From assembly GCF_000600975.2 (NCBI RefSeq), contig NZ_KK088653.1, forward strand, positions 1 to 57,500: a stretch of DNA of 57,500 bases, written 5' to 3'. The notes beneath the pieces are model-generated. The model was not told the origin of the DNA. It did no database searches and saw only the letters and a program-made list of their open reading frames with translations. Shown here one piece after another: positions 1-8,965 of the stretch. This stretch comes from Limimaricola hongkongensis DSM 17492 (GTDB lineage: Bacteria > Pseudomonadota > Alphaproteobacteria > Rhodobacterales > Rhodobacteraceae). The position numbers were made by a program, and so were the translations under genes. Within the stretch, counting starts at the first letter, position 1. The number at the start of each line of letters is the position of its first letter.

Positions 1-90
1 CCCGATCCCATTCCGAACTCGGCCGTTAAGCGCCGTCGCGCTGATGGTACTGCGTCTCAAGACGTGGGAGAGTAAGTCACCGCCAGACCT
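1..90 (+). rRNA. rrf: 5S ribosomal RNA, 3' part (5' end outside window)
   Basis: The first 90 bases match the conserved 3' three-quarters of alphaproteobacterial 5S rRNA: CCCGATCCCATTCCGAACTC, then the GGTACTGCGTCTCAAGACGT segment, ending in GTGGGAGAGTA and CCGCCAGACCT. The 5' part, and presumably 23S and 16S, lie before base 1. The tRNA-fMet 50 bases downstream is the normal last gene of an rrn operon in Rhodobacteraceae, so this is the tail of a ribosomal operon rather than a stray 5S copy. Confidence 0.95.
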
Positions 91-139
91 AGAAAAGAAC
101 ATCACAAACATTCTCTCTGAACGATGCAAAACATCCTGT

Positions 140-216
<77 letters not shown>

Positions 217-237
217 ATACCCCCACATCGACACCGC

Positions 238-262
238 GCTCGTCAGGCTCATAACCTGAAGG
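238..262 (+). repeat. Partial direct repeat of tRNA-fMet (anticodon arm)
   Basis: These 25 bases are an exact copy of 162-186, the D-stem 3' side through the anticodon arm into the variable loop of tRNA-fMet. The match stops abruptly on both sides and the acceptor and T arms are absent, so this is not a second tRNA gene. It could be an attachment-site remnant of a tRNA-targeting integrative element or the scar of a decayed duplicate tRNA. Confidence 0.8.
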
Positions 263-383
263 GCCAAGGCCGTCTCGGAAACGCTCCAGTGGAGCGGTTC
301 AGGCCGTGGCGGGCGGAGCCCAGGCGCAGGGGCCAATCGGCATTCCGCGACCAGTCCCCACACCGCCGCAATCCGACAAGACG

Positions 384-399
384 CCGCCATGGCGGTTTT
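384..399 (+). terminator. Candidate rrn/tRNA terminator
   Basis: A short GC hairpin (CCGCC/GGCGG around AT) is followed directly by TTTT. It lies downstream of tRNA-fMet and before the convergent RTX gene, where a terminator would be expected. The hairpin is small, so this is tentative. Confidence 0.3.
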
Positions 400-441
400 C
401 TGCATTGGCCCGTGCCTCGTGCACAAAGGCGTACAGGACCA

Positions 442-465
442 CGGGCCGCCCCGACGAGCGGCCCG
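442..465. terminator. GC-rich hairpin between convergent transcripts
   Basis: CGGGCCGC and GCGGCCCG form an 8-bp perfect stem around an 8-base loop, eight bases past the stop of the minus-strand RTX gene. There is no T tract, so it may act as a mild terminator or 3' stabiliser for that mRNA. Confidence 0.3.
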
Positions 466-473
466 GCGCCGGG

Positions 474-1511
474 TCAGATGAAGGCGATGTCGTCGGCCAG
501 CCCGCGAAGACCGTCCACGTCCTCGAGCAGGATCGAGCCCTTGCGGCCGAAATCGAACAGGACGCCCTCCTCGGTCACATCGGCAAAGCGCCGGATCACC
601 TGGTTCTCCGACAGATCGCCCCGCCACAGATTGTCGTTGAGCACGAGCGTGTCGCGGCCTTCGAAGTCGCGGATGACGTCGTCGCCGTCCCGGCGGCCGA
701 ACACGAAACGATCGGCGCCGCCGCCGCCCTCGAGCAGGTCGTCGCCCCGGTTGCCGCGCAGCATGTCGCGCCCGGCCCCGCCGCGCAGCTCGTCATCGCC
801 GCCCTGGCCCCAGATCCGGTCATTGCCGTCATGGCCGTTGAGGAAATCGCCGCCGCCGCCGCCCTTGACCTTGTCGTTGCCAAGACCGGCAAGAACGGTG
901 TCCGCGCCGCCGCGGCCGATCAGCGTGTCGTTGCCGCCCAGGCCCGCGATCAGCTCGGCATTGCCGTCGCCCCTGAGCGTGTTGCGGCCATCGCCGCCCT
1001 GGATCAGCTCGCCGCCGGTGGCGTCGGTGAACAGGTCGGCCACCTTGATACGGCCCGGCTGCAGCGGGCCTTCGTCGATCACGCGGTCGCGGACCGGCTC
1101 GTCGATGACGGTCGAGAAGAACTCCTCGAACAGCGCGGTGTTGTTCTGCCCGGCGACGAAATCGGGCAGCGTGTCCCCCCCGAGCGGCAGCACGAACCCA
1201 TCGTCGCCGTCGAGGATCTGGGTCTCGCGGCCGGCGCCCCAGCGCAGCGTGCCGAGATAGACATCCGCCTCGCCGTCATCGTCGTCGAACTCTTCCGACG
1301 GGTCCTCATGCGCCATCATGTCCTCGCCGTTCGCGAGGAAATGATAGGGCATGGGCATGTTGTCGATATCCGCGCCGGGCAGGATGTCGTCCTTGCGGGT
1401 CGAGGCGATCCTGTAGGAGGTAGAGGTGGCCGATACCCCCACCTCGATATGGATCGGGGCGACCTTGCCGCGGCCGATGAAGGCAAAGCCGTCATTTTCG
1501 TAGATGGGCAT
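474..1511 (-). CDS. RTX hemolysin-type calcium-binding protein (LWRG C-terminal family)
   Basis: 345 aa, predicted to be secreted and to bind Ca2+ through glycine-rich nonapeptides (GGxGxDxLx) at about residues 180-270, for example GLGGNDTLIG and GHDGNDRIWG. Proteins of this type leave through type I secretion by an uncleaved C-terminal signal; no N-terminal signal peptide is visible. The N-terminal domain contains LRWGAGRET and the C-terminus contains NLWRGDLS and FDFGRKGSILLEDV. Both are shared with the RTX protein at 42354-43451, so the two are paralogues, and the C-terminal block is also in 43458-45548. The start ATG has GAGAG about 7 bases upstream. Its exact role (adhesin, matrix or surface layer) cannot be read from sequence. 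No secretion ABC transporter is nearby. Confidence 0.85.
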   Translation of the reverse strand: MPIYENDGFAFIGRGKVAPIHIEVGVSATSTSYRIASTRKDDILPGADIDNMPMPYHFLANGEDMMAHEDPSEEFDDDDGEADVYLGTLRWGAGRETQILDGDDGFVLPLGGDTLPDFVAGQNNTALFEEFFSTVIDEPVRDRVIDEGPLQPGRIKVADLFTDATGGELIQGGDGRNTLRGDGNAELIAGLGGNDTLIGRGGADTVLAGLGNDKVKGGGGGDFLNGHDGNDRIWGQGGDDELRGGAGRDMLRGNRGDDLLEGGGGADRFVFGRRDGDDVIRDFEGRDTLVLNDNLWRGDLSENQVIRRFADVTEEGVLFDFGRKGSILLEDVDGLRGLADDIAFI

Positions 1512-1544
1512 GCTCGAACTCTCGGTTGTGTTTGTTATTTCGAG

Positions 1545-1559
1545 TAAACTCCAAGTTTA
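1545..1559. promoter_or_regulatory. Small inverted repeat upstream of RTX gene
   Basis: TAAACT and AGTTTA are perfect 6-bp arms around CCA, about 35 bases upstream of the RTX start codon in an AT-rich pocket that probably holds its promoter. It is a possible operator; the evidence is symmetry and position only. Confidence 0.2.
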
Positions 1560-1738
1560 AGATTGCGCAATATTAATGGCATGACCTTGTCGTTTTTTGG
1601 CATTCGCCCCGGCGCATGCGCCTTGCCGGGGCGGGCGGCGCGGACAGGGCCGAAAACCGCCGCCCGCCGCTGATGGCCCTGACATGCGCCGGCGACCGCC
1701 CCTATATTGCGGCCAACGCATCAAGGGAGCCCGACCGC

Positions 1739-3112
1739 GTGGCCTTCGATCCCACCCGCGCCGCCATCCGGTTCGGCACCGGCCTGTCGCCGCGCCTGCC
1801 GGCGCCAGACAGCACCGCCGCGATGCTGGCCGAGCTGCTGGCGCCGGACGAGATGGCGCGCCGCCATCCGATCCCGGCCTTTGCCGCCGCGCGGCCCGGT
1901 CTCGCCGAGTGGCGCGCGGCGCAGCGCGCGTTTCGGCAAGGCCGCGGCAAGCCGGGCGAGGCGGCGGCGCGCGGGGCCTATGACGCGCTGCGCCGCGATG
2001 CGGCCGCGCTGGGGCGGCGCGGCTTCATGGCCAGCCTCGCGCGCGGCATCGAGGCGCCGCAGGGCGGGCTGCGCGAGCGGCTGAGCTGGTTCTGGGCCGA
2101 TCACTTCACGGTCCGGTCGCGCCAGCCCGCGACCCGGCACCTCGTCACCCCCTATGTCGAGGAGGCGATCCGCCCGCATGTTTCGGGGCGGTTCGAAACG
2201 ATGCTGATCGCGGTGACGACGCATCCGATGATGCTTGGCTATCTCGACCAGAGCGGATCGGTCGGGCCGGGCAGCAAGGCCGCGCAACCGGGCGACGGGC
2301 TGAACGAGAACCTCGCGCGCGAGCTTCTGGAGCTGCACACGGTGGGGGTGGGCGGCCCCTATGCGCAGGCCGATGTGCGCGAGCTGGCCGAGCTTCTGAC
2401 CGGGCTTGGCGCGGGGCCGCGCGGGATGCGCTATCGCCGCGACCGGGCCGAGCCGGGGGCCGAGACGGTGCTGGGCACGCGGTTCGACGCGGCGCCCCGG
2501 CTCGGGACGATCCACGACGCCCTGCGGATGCTGGCCCGGCACCCGGCCACGGCGGCGCATCTGGCGCGCAAGATCGCCGTGCATTTCGTGGCCGACGATC
2601 CCGACCCGGCGCTGGTCGCGGCGCTCGAGGCGGCATGGCGCGACAGCGATGGCGATCTCGGCGTGGTGACCGGCGCGCTGCTGGCGCATCCCGCCGCCTG
2701 GTCCTCCGCGCCGGGCAAGGTCAAGCCACCCTTCGATTTCGTGGTGTCGGGCCTGCGCGCGCTCGGCCTGCCGTCCGCGGCGCTGCGCGCCGACCGGCCA
2801 CGGTGGATGAACCGGGTGTTGCGAGCGCCGCTGGAGCGGATGGGGCAGGGCTGGGAGCAGCCGCCCGGCCCCGATGGCTGGCCCGAGACGGCGGCGGCCT
2901 GGATCACGCCGCCGGGCATGGCCGGGCGGATCGACTGGGCGATGACCGCGCCGGAGGCGCTGATGGACCGGCTGCCGGACCCGCGCGATTTCGCGCGCGC
3001 GGCGCTCGGGGAGACGCTGCCCGAACCGGTCGCCTTCGCCGCCCGCGCCGCCGAAAGCCGGGCCGAGGCGATCGGCGTGGTGCTTTCGGCCCCCGCCTTC
3101 CAGAGGAGATGA
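1739..3112 (+). CDS. DUF1800 family protein
   Basis: About 457 aa from a GTG start with AAGGGAG ten bases upstream; longer in-frame starts (ATG 1616, ATG 1673) have no such site. The N-terminus AAIRFGTGLSP and the central RERLSWFWADHFT, NENLARELLELHTVGVGG and TELLTG-like segments are characteristic of the DUF1800 family. These proteins are usually encoded beside a DUF1501 partner, as here: the stop overlaps the region of the next start. The biochemical function is not established; partners are often secreted. The cluster is typical of marine Proteobacteria. Confident about family, not about function. Confidence 0.88.
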   Translation: MAFDPTRAAIRFGTGLSPRLPAPDSTAAMLAELLAPDEMARRHPIPAFAAARPGLAEWRAAQRAFRQGRGKPGEAAARGAYDALRRDAAALGRRGFMASLARGIEAPQGGLRERLSWFWADHFTVRSRQPATRHLVTPYVEEAIRPHVSGRFETMLIAVTTHPMMLGYLDQSGSVGPGSKAAQPGDGLNENLARELLELHTVGVGGPYAQADVRELAELLTGLGAGPRGMRYRRDRAEPGAETVLGTRFDAAPRLGTIHDALRMLARHPATAAHLARKIAVHFVADDPDPALVAALEAAWRDSDGDLGVVTGALLAHPAAWSSAPGKVKPPFDFVVSGLRALGLPSAALRADRPRWMNRVLRAPLERMGQGWEQPPGPDGWPETAAAWITPPGMAGRIDWAMTAPEALMDRLPDPRDFARAALGETLPEPVAFAARAAESRAEAIGVVLSAPAFQRR

Positions 3113-3114
3113 GC

Positions 3115-4299
3115 ATGACAGGCATCGATCGGCGCGGCGTGCTGCGCGGCGGGCTGGCGCTGGGATGTTCGGCGGCGGCGAGCCCGCTGATGACGCCGGT
3201 GGCCTTCGCGCGGGCGCCTTGGGACAACCGGCTCGTGGTGATCGTGCTGCGCGGCGCGATGGACGGGATCGACGCGATCCGCCCGGTCGGCGATCCGGCC
3301 TATGCCGCGCTGCGCCCGACCCTGTTGCGGGGCGGCGCGGCCACGGGGCCGGGGTTCTTCGCGCTGCACCCCGCGCTCGACCGGCTCGGGCCGATGTGGG
3401 CGCGCGGCGAATTCGGCGCGGTGCATGCCGTCTCCACCCCCTACCGCGACAAGCGCAGCCATTTCGACGGGCAGGACATCCTCGAGGCCGGCCTGCCGGG
3501 GCTGGGGGGCGGCACCGATGGCTGGCTCAACCGGATGCTGCAGGCGGTGCCGGGGCTGGGGGGCGAAACCGCCTATGCGGTCGGGCGCGAGCGGATGCTG
3601 ATCCTGTCGGGCACCGCAACGGTGCAGCGCTGGTCGCCCGAGGCGCGGATGCGGCTGACCCCGCAGGGCCGCCGCCTGCTCGAGCTCGTCACCCATGACG
3701 ACCCGCTGTTTCGCGACGCCACCGCCCGCGCCGCCGATCTGGTCGAGGTGCTGGCCCGCGAGACGGAAACGGACGGCCCGGCCATGCAGGGCGCCAGGCG
3801 GGTCGACGACCACGTGCAGCTGGCCCAGTTCGCCGCCGCCCGGCTGCGCGGCGACACCCGGATCGCCAGCTTTTCGATCAATGGCTGGGACACGCATGAC
3901 CGGCAGGCGGCGGACCTGTCAAAGGCGCTGGAGCGTCTGGCCGACACGCTTCTGGCGCTGGAGTCGGGGCTTGGCGCGGCCTGGGGCAAGACGGCGGTGC
4001 TCTGCGTCACCGAGTTCGGCCGCACCGCGCGCGAGAACGGCACCGGCGGGACCGATCACGGCACCGGCGGCGCGATGCTGTTCGCCGGCGGCGCGCTGCG
4101 CGGGGGCCGTGTGCTGGGCGACTGGCCGGGCCTGTCGGAGGCCGATCTCTACGACCGCCGCGACCTGATGCCGACCCGCGACGTGCGCGCCCATGCGGGC
4201 TGGGTCATGCGCGGGCTGTTCGGGCTCGAGCGCGGGGTGATCGAGGGATCGGTGTTTCCGGGGCTCGACATGGGGGGCGATCCGGGGCTGGTGGCGTAG
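3115..4299 (+). CDS. DUF1501 family secreted protein (Tat-type signal)
   Basis: 394 aa. I chose ATG 3115 because AGAGGAG lies about 6 bases upstream; ATG 3109 is in frame but sits directly on that site. The N-terminus has a twin-arginine-like DRRGVLRGG followed by a hydrophobic alanine-rich stretch, suggesting Tat export. The body carries DUF1501 features such as VVIVLRGAMDGID, SVHA-type GAVHAVSTPYRDKRSHFDGQ, WDTHDRQ and TEFGRTARENGTGGTDHGTGG, related to the alkaline-phosphatase/sulfatase-like fold, but no activity is established. It is translationally coupled to the upstream DUF1800 gene, and the two are expected to work together in the periplasm or outside the cell. Confidence 0.88.
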   Translation: MTGIDRRGVLRGGLALGCSAAASPLMTPVAFARAPWDNRLVVIVLRGAMDGIDAIRPVGDPAYAALRPTLLRGGAATGPGFFALHPALDRLGPMWARGEFGAVHAVSTPYRDKRSHFDGQDILEAGLPGLGGGTDGWLNRMLQAVPGLGGETAYAVGRERMLILSGTATVQRWSPEARMRLTPQGRRLLELVTHDDPLFRDATARAADLVEVLARETETDGPAMQGARRVDDHVQLAQFAAARLRGDTRIASFSINGWDTHDRQAADLSKALERLADTLLALESGLGAAWGKTAVLCVTEFGRTARENGTGGTDHGTGGAMLFAGGALRGGRVLGDWPGLSEADLYDRRDLMPTRDVRAHAGWVMRGLFGLERGVIEGSVFPGLDMGGDPGLVA

Positions 4300-4323
4300 G
4301 GCGGCTGGGGAAACCGCGAGAGA

Positions 4324-4345
4324 GCGGGGGATCTTCCCGCACTTT
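4324..4345 (+). terminator. Candidate rho-independent terminator
   Basis: GCGGG and CCCGC pair around a 7-9 base loop and are followed by ACTTTTT. The hairpin is in the 55-base gap between the DUF1501 gene and the convergent rmlA. Confidence 0.5.
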
Positions 4346-4354
4346 TTACCGCTG

Positions 4355-5251
4355 TCAGATCAGGTCCAGCAAATACCGCCCATAGGCGTTCTTGCCGAAC
4401 AGCGCGGCGCGGTCGCGCAGCGCGCTGGCGTCGATCCAGCCCTGCCCGTAGGCGACCTCGTCGGGGCTGCCGGTCTGCAGGCCCTGACGGCGCTCCAGCG
4501 TGCGCACGAAATTGCCCGCGTCGAGCAGGCTGTCATGCGTGCCGGTGTCGAGCCAGGCATAGCCGCGGCCCATCCGTTTGACCTGAAGCGCATCCTCGCC
4601 GAGATACATCTCCAGAAGCGAGGTGATCTCCAGCTCGCCGCGGGCCGAAGGCTCGACCCGGCGGGCGCGCTCGGGCGCGCTGCCATCGAGGAAATACAAC
4701 CCCGTGACGGCATAGTTCGACGGCGGAACGGCGGGTTTCTCGATGATCGACCGGGCCCGGCCACCCTCGTCGAAATCGACCACGCCATAGCGCTCGGGAT
4801 CGGCGACGTGATAGCCGAAGACGGTGCCGCCCGACGGCGCCGCATCGGCCTCGGCCAGAAGCTCGGGCAGGCCATGGCCGAAGAAGATGTTGTCGCCCAG
4901 GACCATCGCCGAGGCCGCGCCCGCGAGGAAATCCTCGGCCAGGATATAGGCCTGCGCCAGGCCGTCGGGGCTGGGCTGTTCGATATAGGTGAGCGCGATG
5001 CCCCACTGGCTGCCATCGCCCAGCATCCGCTCGAACTGGGCCCGGTCGTCGGGGGTGGTGATCATCGCGATCTCGCGGATGCCTGCCAGCATCAGCACGG
5101 TGATCGGGTAGTAGATCATCGGCTTGTCGAAGATCGGCAGAAGCTGCTTCGACACCCCTTGGGTGATCGGGTAGAGCCGCGTGCCCGAGCCGCCGGCGAG
5201 GATGATGCCCTTGCGGGCGCTGGTCCGGGTGGGAAGGGCGGCTGCGTTCAT
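4355..5251 (-). CDS. rmlA: Glucose-1-phosphate thymidylyltransferase RmlA
   Basis: 298 aa. First step of dTDP-L-rhamnose synthesis: dTTP + glucose-1-phosphate to dTDP-glucose, in the cytoplasm. The nucleotidyltransferase signature GIILAGGSGTRLYPIT starts near residue 15, followed by SKQLLPIFDKPMIYYP, LGDNIFFG and EKP. The C-terminal GYAWLDTGTHDSLLDAG is diagnostic of RmlA. The start ATG 5251 has GAGG 6-7 bases upstream; an upstream in-frame extension overlaps rmlC and is not needed. It is the last gene of the minus-strand rmlB-D-C-A operon. Confidence 0.97.
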   Translation of the reverse strand: MNAAALPTRTSARKGIILAGGSGTRLYPITQGVSKQLLPIFDKPMIYYPITVLMLAGIREIAMITTPDDRAQFERMLGDGSQWGIALTYIEQPSPDGLAQAYILAEDFLAGAASAMVLGDNIFFGHGLPELLAEADAAPSGGTVFGYHVADPERYGVVDFDEGGRARSIIEKPAVPPSNYAVTGLYFLDGSAPERARRVEPSARGELEITSLLEMYLGEDALQVKRMGRGYAWLDTGTHDSLLDAGNFVRTLERRQGLQTGSPDEVAYGQGWIDASALRDRAALFGKNAYGRYLLDLI

Positions 5252-5288
5252 GAAAACCTCGGAATCGTCTCTGAATTGGGGGTATGGA

Positions 5289-5846
5289 TCAGGCGCTGAA
5301 GGGGCTGGTCCAGTCGGCAAGGCGCGGGGCCACGGCGTCCTTGGCCGAGAGTGTCTCCTCGCCCGGCGCGACGCCCCAGTCGATGCCCAGATCGGGATCG
5401 TCCCAGGCCACGGCGCCGTCGCAGTCGGGCGCGTAGACGTCCGAGCATTTGTAGAGCAGCTCGACATCCGGCGTCAGCGTCGCAAAGCCGTGCAAGAAGC
5501 CCGCCGGGACCAGAAGCTGGCGGCCGTTCTCGGCCGAGAGGTCCACCGCGACATGCCGCCCATAGGTCGTCGATCCGCGCCGCGCATCGACCGCCACGTC
5601 GCGCACCGTGCCGCGCCCGACCCGGACCAGCTTGGCCTGCGCATGCGGCGGGCTCTGGTAATGCAGGCCGCGCACCGTGCCCCTCTGGGCCGAATAGGAA
5701 TGGTTGTCCTGCACGAAGTCGATCTCGATGCCGTGGCCGCGCAGCGTCTCGCGGTTCCAGCTTTCCATGAACCAGCCGCGATCGTCGCCGAAGCGGCGCG
5801 GCTCGAGGATCAGCACGCCGGGCAGCGCGGTCTCGGTGATCTTCAT
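5289..5846 (-). CDS. rmlC: dTDP-4-dehydrorhamnose 3,5-epimerase RmlC
   Basis: 185 aa, normal length. It epimerises dTDP-4-dehydro-6-deoxyglucose at C3 and C5. Family motifs are visible: GDDRGWFMESWN, FVQDNHSYS, the catalytic-histidine segment VRGLHYQSPP, ARRGSTTYGRHV and PAGFLHGFATL. Its ATG overlaps the rmlD stop by four bases, so the two are translationally coupled. A 37-base gap separates it from rmlA. Confidence 0.97.
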   Translation of the reverse strand: MKITETALPGVLILEPRRFGDDRGWFMESWNRETLRGHGIEIDFVQDNHSYSAQRGTVRGLHYQSPPHAQAKLVRVGRGTVRDVAVDARRGSTTYGRHVAVDLSAENGRQLLVPAGFLHGFATLTPDVELLYKCSDVYAPDCDGAVAWDDPDLGIDWGVAPGEETLSAKDAVAPRLADWTSPFSA

Positions 5847-6711
5847 GCGGTCTCTCCCAGATCGGTCAGAACCGCATCCAGCCCGGCGCGCCAGTCGGGG
5901 CGCGCGATGCCGAAGGCGGCGTGAATGGCGGCGCAATCGAGCCGCGAATTGAGCGGGCGCGGCGCGGGCGTCGGCCAGTCGGCGGTGGGGATCTCGCCGA
6001 TCTCGCAACCGCGCCCGCCGCGCGCCATGATCTCGCGCGCAAAGCCCGCCCAGCTGGTGTCCGGCGCGCCCGCGAAGTGGAACGTGCCGCCCGGGGCGCC
6101 CTCGGCCATGGCGCGCGCCATCTTCAGCAATGCGGCGGCGATGTCGGCGGCGGGGGTCGGGCCGCCGATCTGGTCGGCCACGACGTTGAGGCGCGCGCGC
6201 TCGGCCCCGAGCCGCAGCATGGTCTTGGCGAAATTCGCGCCATGCGCCGAGAACACCCACGAGGTGCGCAGGATCGCGTGGCGCCCGCCTGCCGCGCGCA
6301 CCGCCTCTTCGCCGTCGCGCTTGGTGCGCCCATAGGCCGAGAGCGGCGCGGTCGGGGCCGCCTCATCGCGCGCCGTCTCGCCGGAGCCGTCGAAGACGTA
6401 ATCGGTCGAGACATGCAAAAACGGCAGCCCCGCCTTCGCGCAGAGCCGCGCCATTTCGTCCGGCGCCACGGCGTTGACGGCGCGCGCCGTCTCTTCCTCG
6501 GCCTCGGCGGCATCCACGGCGGTCCAGGCGGTGGCGTTGATCACCGCCTCCGCGCCCGCGATCCGCTCTGCCAGCGCCGGGGCGACGCTGGCCGGGTCCG
6601 ACAGATCGGCCACCGCGCGGTCGATCACGTCGAGCTTGACGCCCGCCGCCTCCGCCTGCCGCGCGATCTCGGTGGCGACCTGACCCGAGCGTCCGAACAG
6701 CACGATCCGCA

Positions 6712-6712
<1 letters not shown>
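5843..6712 (-). CDS. rmlD: dTDP-4-dehydrorhamnose reductase RmlD
   Basis: 289 aa. It reduces dTDP-4-dehydrorhamnose to dTDP-L-rhamnose with NAD(P)H. The N-terminal nucleotide-binding loop is MRIVLFGRSGQVATEI. HVSTDYVFDG carries the short-chain-dehydrogenase Thr/Ser and SAYGRTK the catalytic Tyr-x-x-x-Lys. The start overlaps the rmlB stop by one base (TGATG) and its end overlaps rmlC by four bases, consistent with one polycistronic message. Confidence 0.96.
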
Positions 6713-7782
<1,070 letters not shown>

Positions 7783-8381
7783 GTTTCGTCTGTGCCAGCC
7801 GGGACACCACGGCGGCCGCAAAAGCCGGGGATTGCGGCATTGTCCATGGACGACGCCGCTCCGTGCCGGCCCGGCGATCGGTAGCTGACGGGGCCCACGG
7901 TCCGGCAGGGACCGCGCGTGATCGGCGTCGGGCCGCCACGCCCGGGGTTCTCCATTCGCATCTGTCTTTTCCTCTTGTCCGGCCGTTCCTTTTGAATCGG
8001 CTGTAATCAGGGCTTTCCAGTTTTCGAACCCAAAGCATAAGGACCACTGCCAAGGCGATGGCCGAAAGGAACACCATCGGCCGACGCGCCGCCATTGTGT
8101 TGCGGGTGGGTTTTATGCCGGTCTGATCACTGATCTGACCGCCGGGTCCGGCCGTCTTGGCTGTCGCCCAGATATCCTTCGACCGCTTGAATATTGACGC
8201 GCATTTCTGGGTGCCAATCCAAAAGGTTCTCCCGCTTGCGAAGTTTCAAGATGGTGGCCGTGCGATCTTTGAGCATTGAGCCGTGCAACAGGTTCAAGAA
8301 AGCCCAAATTTCTTCAGACGCGCGGGGCGGCGGTCATCAGCAACTGCGCAAGTACATCGTGGAGTTTTGCCGAAACGCTAC
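7783..8381. other. Intergenic region upstream of the rml operon
   Basis: About 600 bases between rmlB and the ScpB-like gene without a convincing gene. It must hold the rml promoter. A 49-codon ORF (8127-8276, minus) and a short ORF with one hydrophobic segment beginning at 8095 (minus) exist, but neither has a good ribosome binding site or recognisable family. A near-perfect 21-bp palindrome at 8120-8140 is listed separately. Confidence 0.6.
8120..8140. promoter_or_regulatory. 21-bp near-perfect palindrome, candidate operator
   Basis: GGTCTGATCA and TGATCTGACC flank a central C. All positions are symmetric except the fifth from each end. It lies about 340 bases upstream of the rmlB start. 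Its size and symmetry fit a dimeric regulator site, possibly LuxR-like or TetR-like, but the regulator is unknown. Confidence 0.4.
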
Positions 8382-8963
8382 CTACCCCGGCGCCAGACCG
8401 GCATCGCGCAGCGCTTCGGCATCGGGCAGGTCGCGCAGATCCTCGAGGTCGAAGGTGGCGAGAAAGCCCGGCGTGGTGACGTAGCTGTGGGGCGCGCCGC
8501 GGCGCGGCGCCCGCGGCCCCGGCGCGATCAGATCCCGCGCCGCCAGCCGGCCGATCAGATCGCGGGACACCTCGTGCCCGAAGATCTCCCCGAGCCCGTC
8601 ACGCGTGATCGGCTGGTGATAGGCGATGGCGGCGAGCACCGAAAGATCGCGGTCCGACAGGCCGATCTCCCGGTCCCCGACACCGGCGGCGGCGCGGATC
8701 GCCGCCCCGTAGGCGGGCCGGGTGCGCAGCATCCAGGCCCCGCCCACCCGCGTCACCTCATAGGGCCGGTCGGCCAGCTCCGCGGCGAGATCGTCGATCA
8801 GCAGGTCGATCGGCGCCCCCTGCCCCACGACGCGCGCCAGATCGGCGCGCGGCACCGGCTTGGCGCTGGCGAACAGCACCGCCTCGATCCGCCGCATCCA
8901 TTCGCGCCAGCGCAGCTCGCGCGGCAGCTCGGACAGCTCGCGGTCGATGCCGTCCCGCGCCAT
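8382..8963 (-). CDS. scpB: ScpB-like protein (SMC-Scp complex subunit family)
   Basis: 193 aa from ATG 8963, two bases after the DUF1403 gene stops. Tandem winged-helix organisation typical of ScpB is visible: an N-terminal part with WMRRIEAVLFASAKPV, DLARVVG and LIDDLAAELADRPYEVTRVGGAWMLRTR, and a second part with LSVLAAIAYHQPITRDGLGEIFG and PHSYVTTPGFLATFDL. Chromosomal ScpB works with SMC and ScpA in chromosome condensation. This copy is paired with DUF1403 and a tyrosine recombinase rather than scpA, so it is probably a plasmid-borne paralogue devoted to replicon maintenance (inference). Confidence 0.85.
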   Translation of the reverse strand: MARDGIDRELSELPRELRWREWMRRIEAVLFASAKPVPRADLARVVGQGAPIDLLIDDLAAELADRPYEVTRVGGAWMLRTRPAYGAAIRAAAGVGDREIGLSDRDLSVLAAIAYHQPITRDGLGEIFGHEVSRDLIGRLAARDLIAPGPRAPRRGAPHSYVTTPGFLATFDLEDLRDLPDAEALRDAGLAPG

Positions 8964-8965
8964 GC

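Noticed and set aside
238..262. Second tRNA-Met gene
   Set aside because: Only the anticodon arm region is copied; acceptor and T arms are absent.
306..1547. 413-codon ORF antisense to the RTX gene
   Set aside because: It is the mirror frame of GC-rich RTX repeats (Val/Ala-rich low complexity), with no ribosome site or family match; the minus-strand RTX frame explains the sequence.
7900..8095. Small ORF with one hydrophobic segment ([17 protein letters not shown]) upstream of rmlB
   Set aside because: No ribosome binding site, and its frame runs on into rmlB in the wrong register; kept only as a possibility.
8127..8276. 49-codon minus-strand ORF upstream of rml
   Set aside because: Plausible codon use but no ribosome site or homology; the stop lies in the palindrome. 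Could be a gene relic; not supported.
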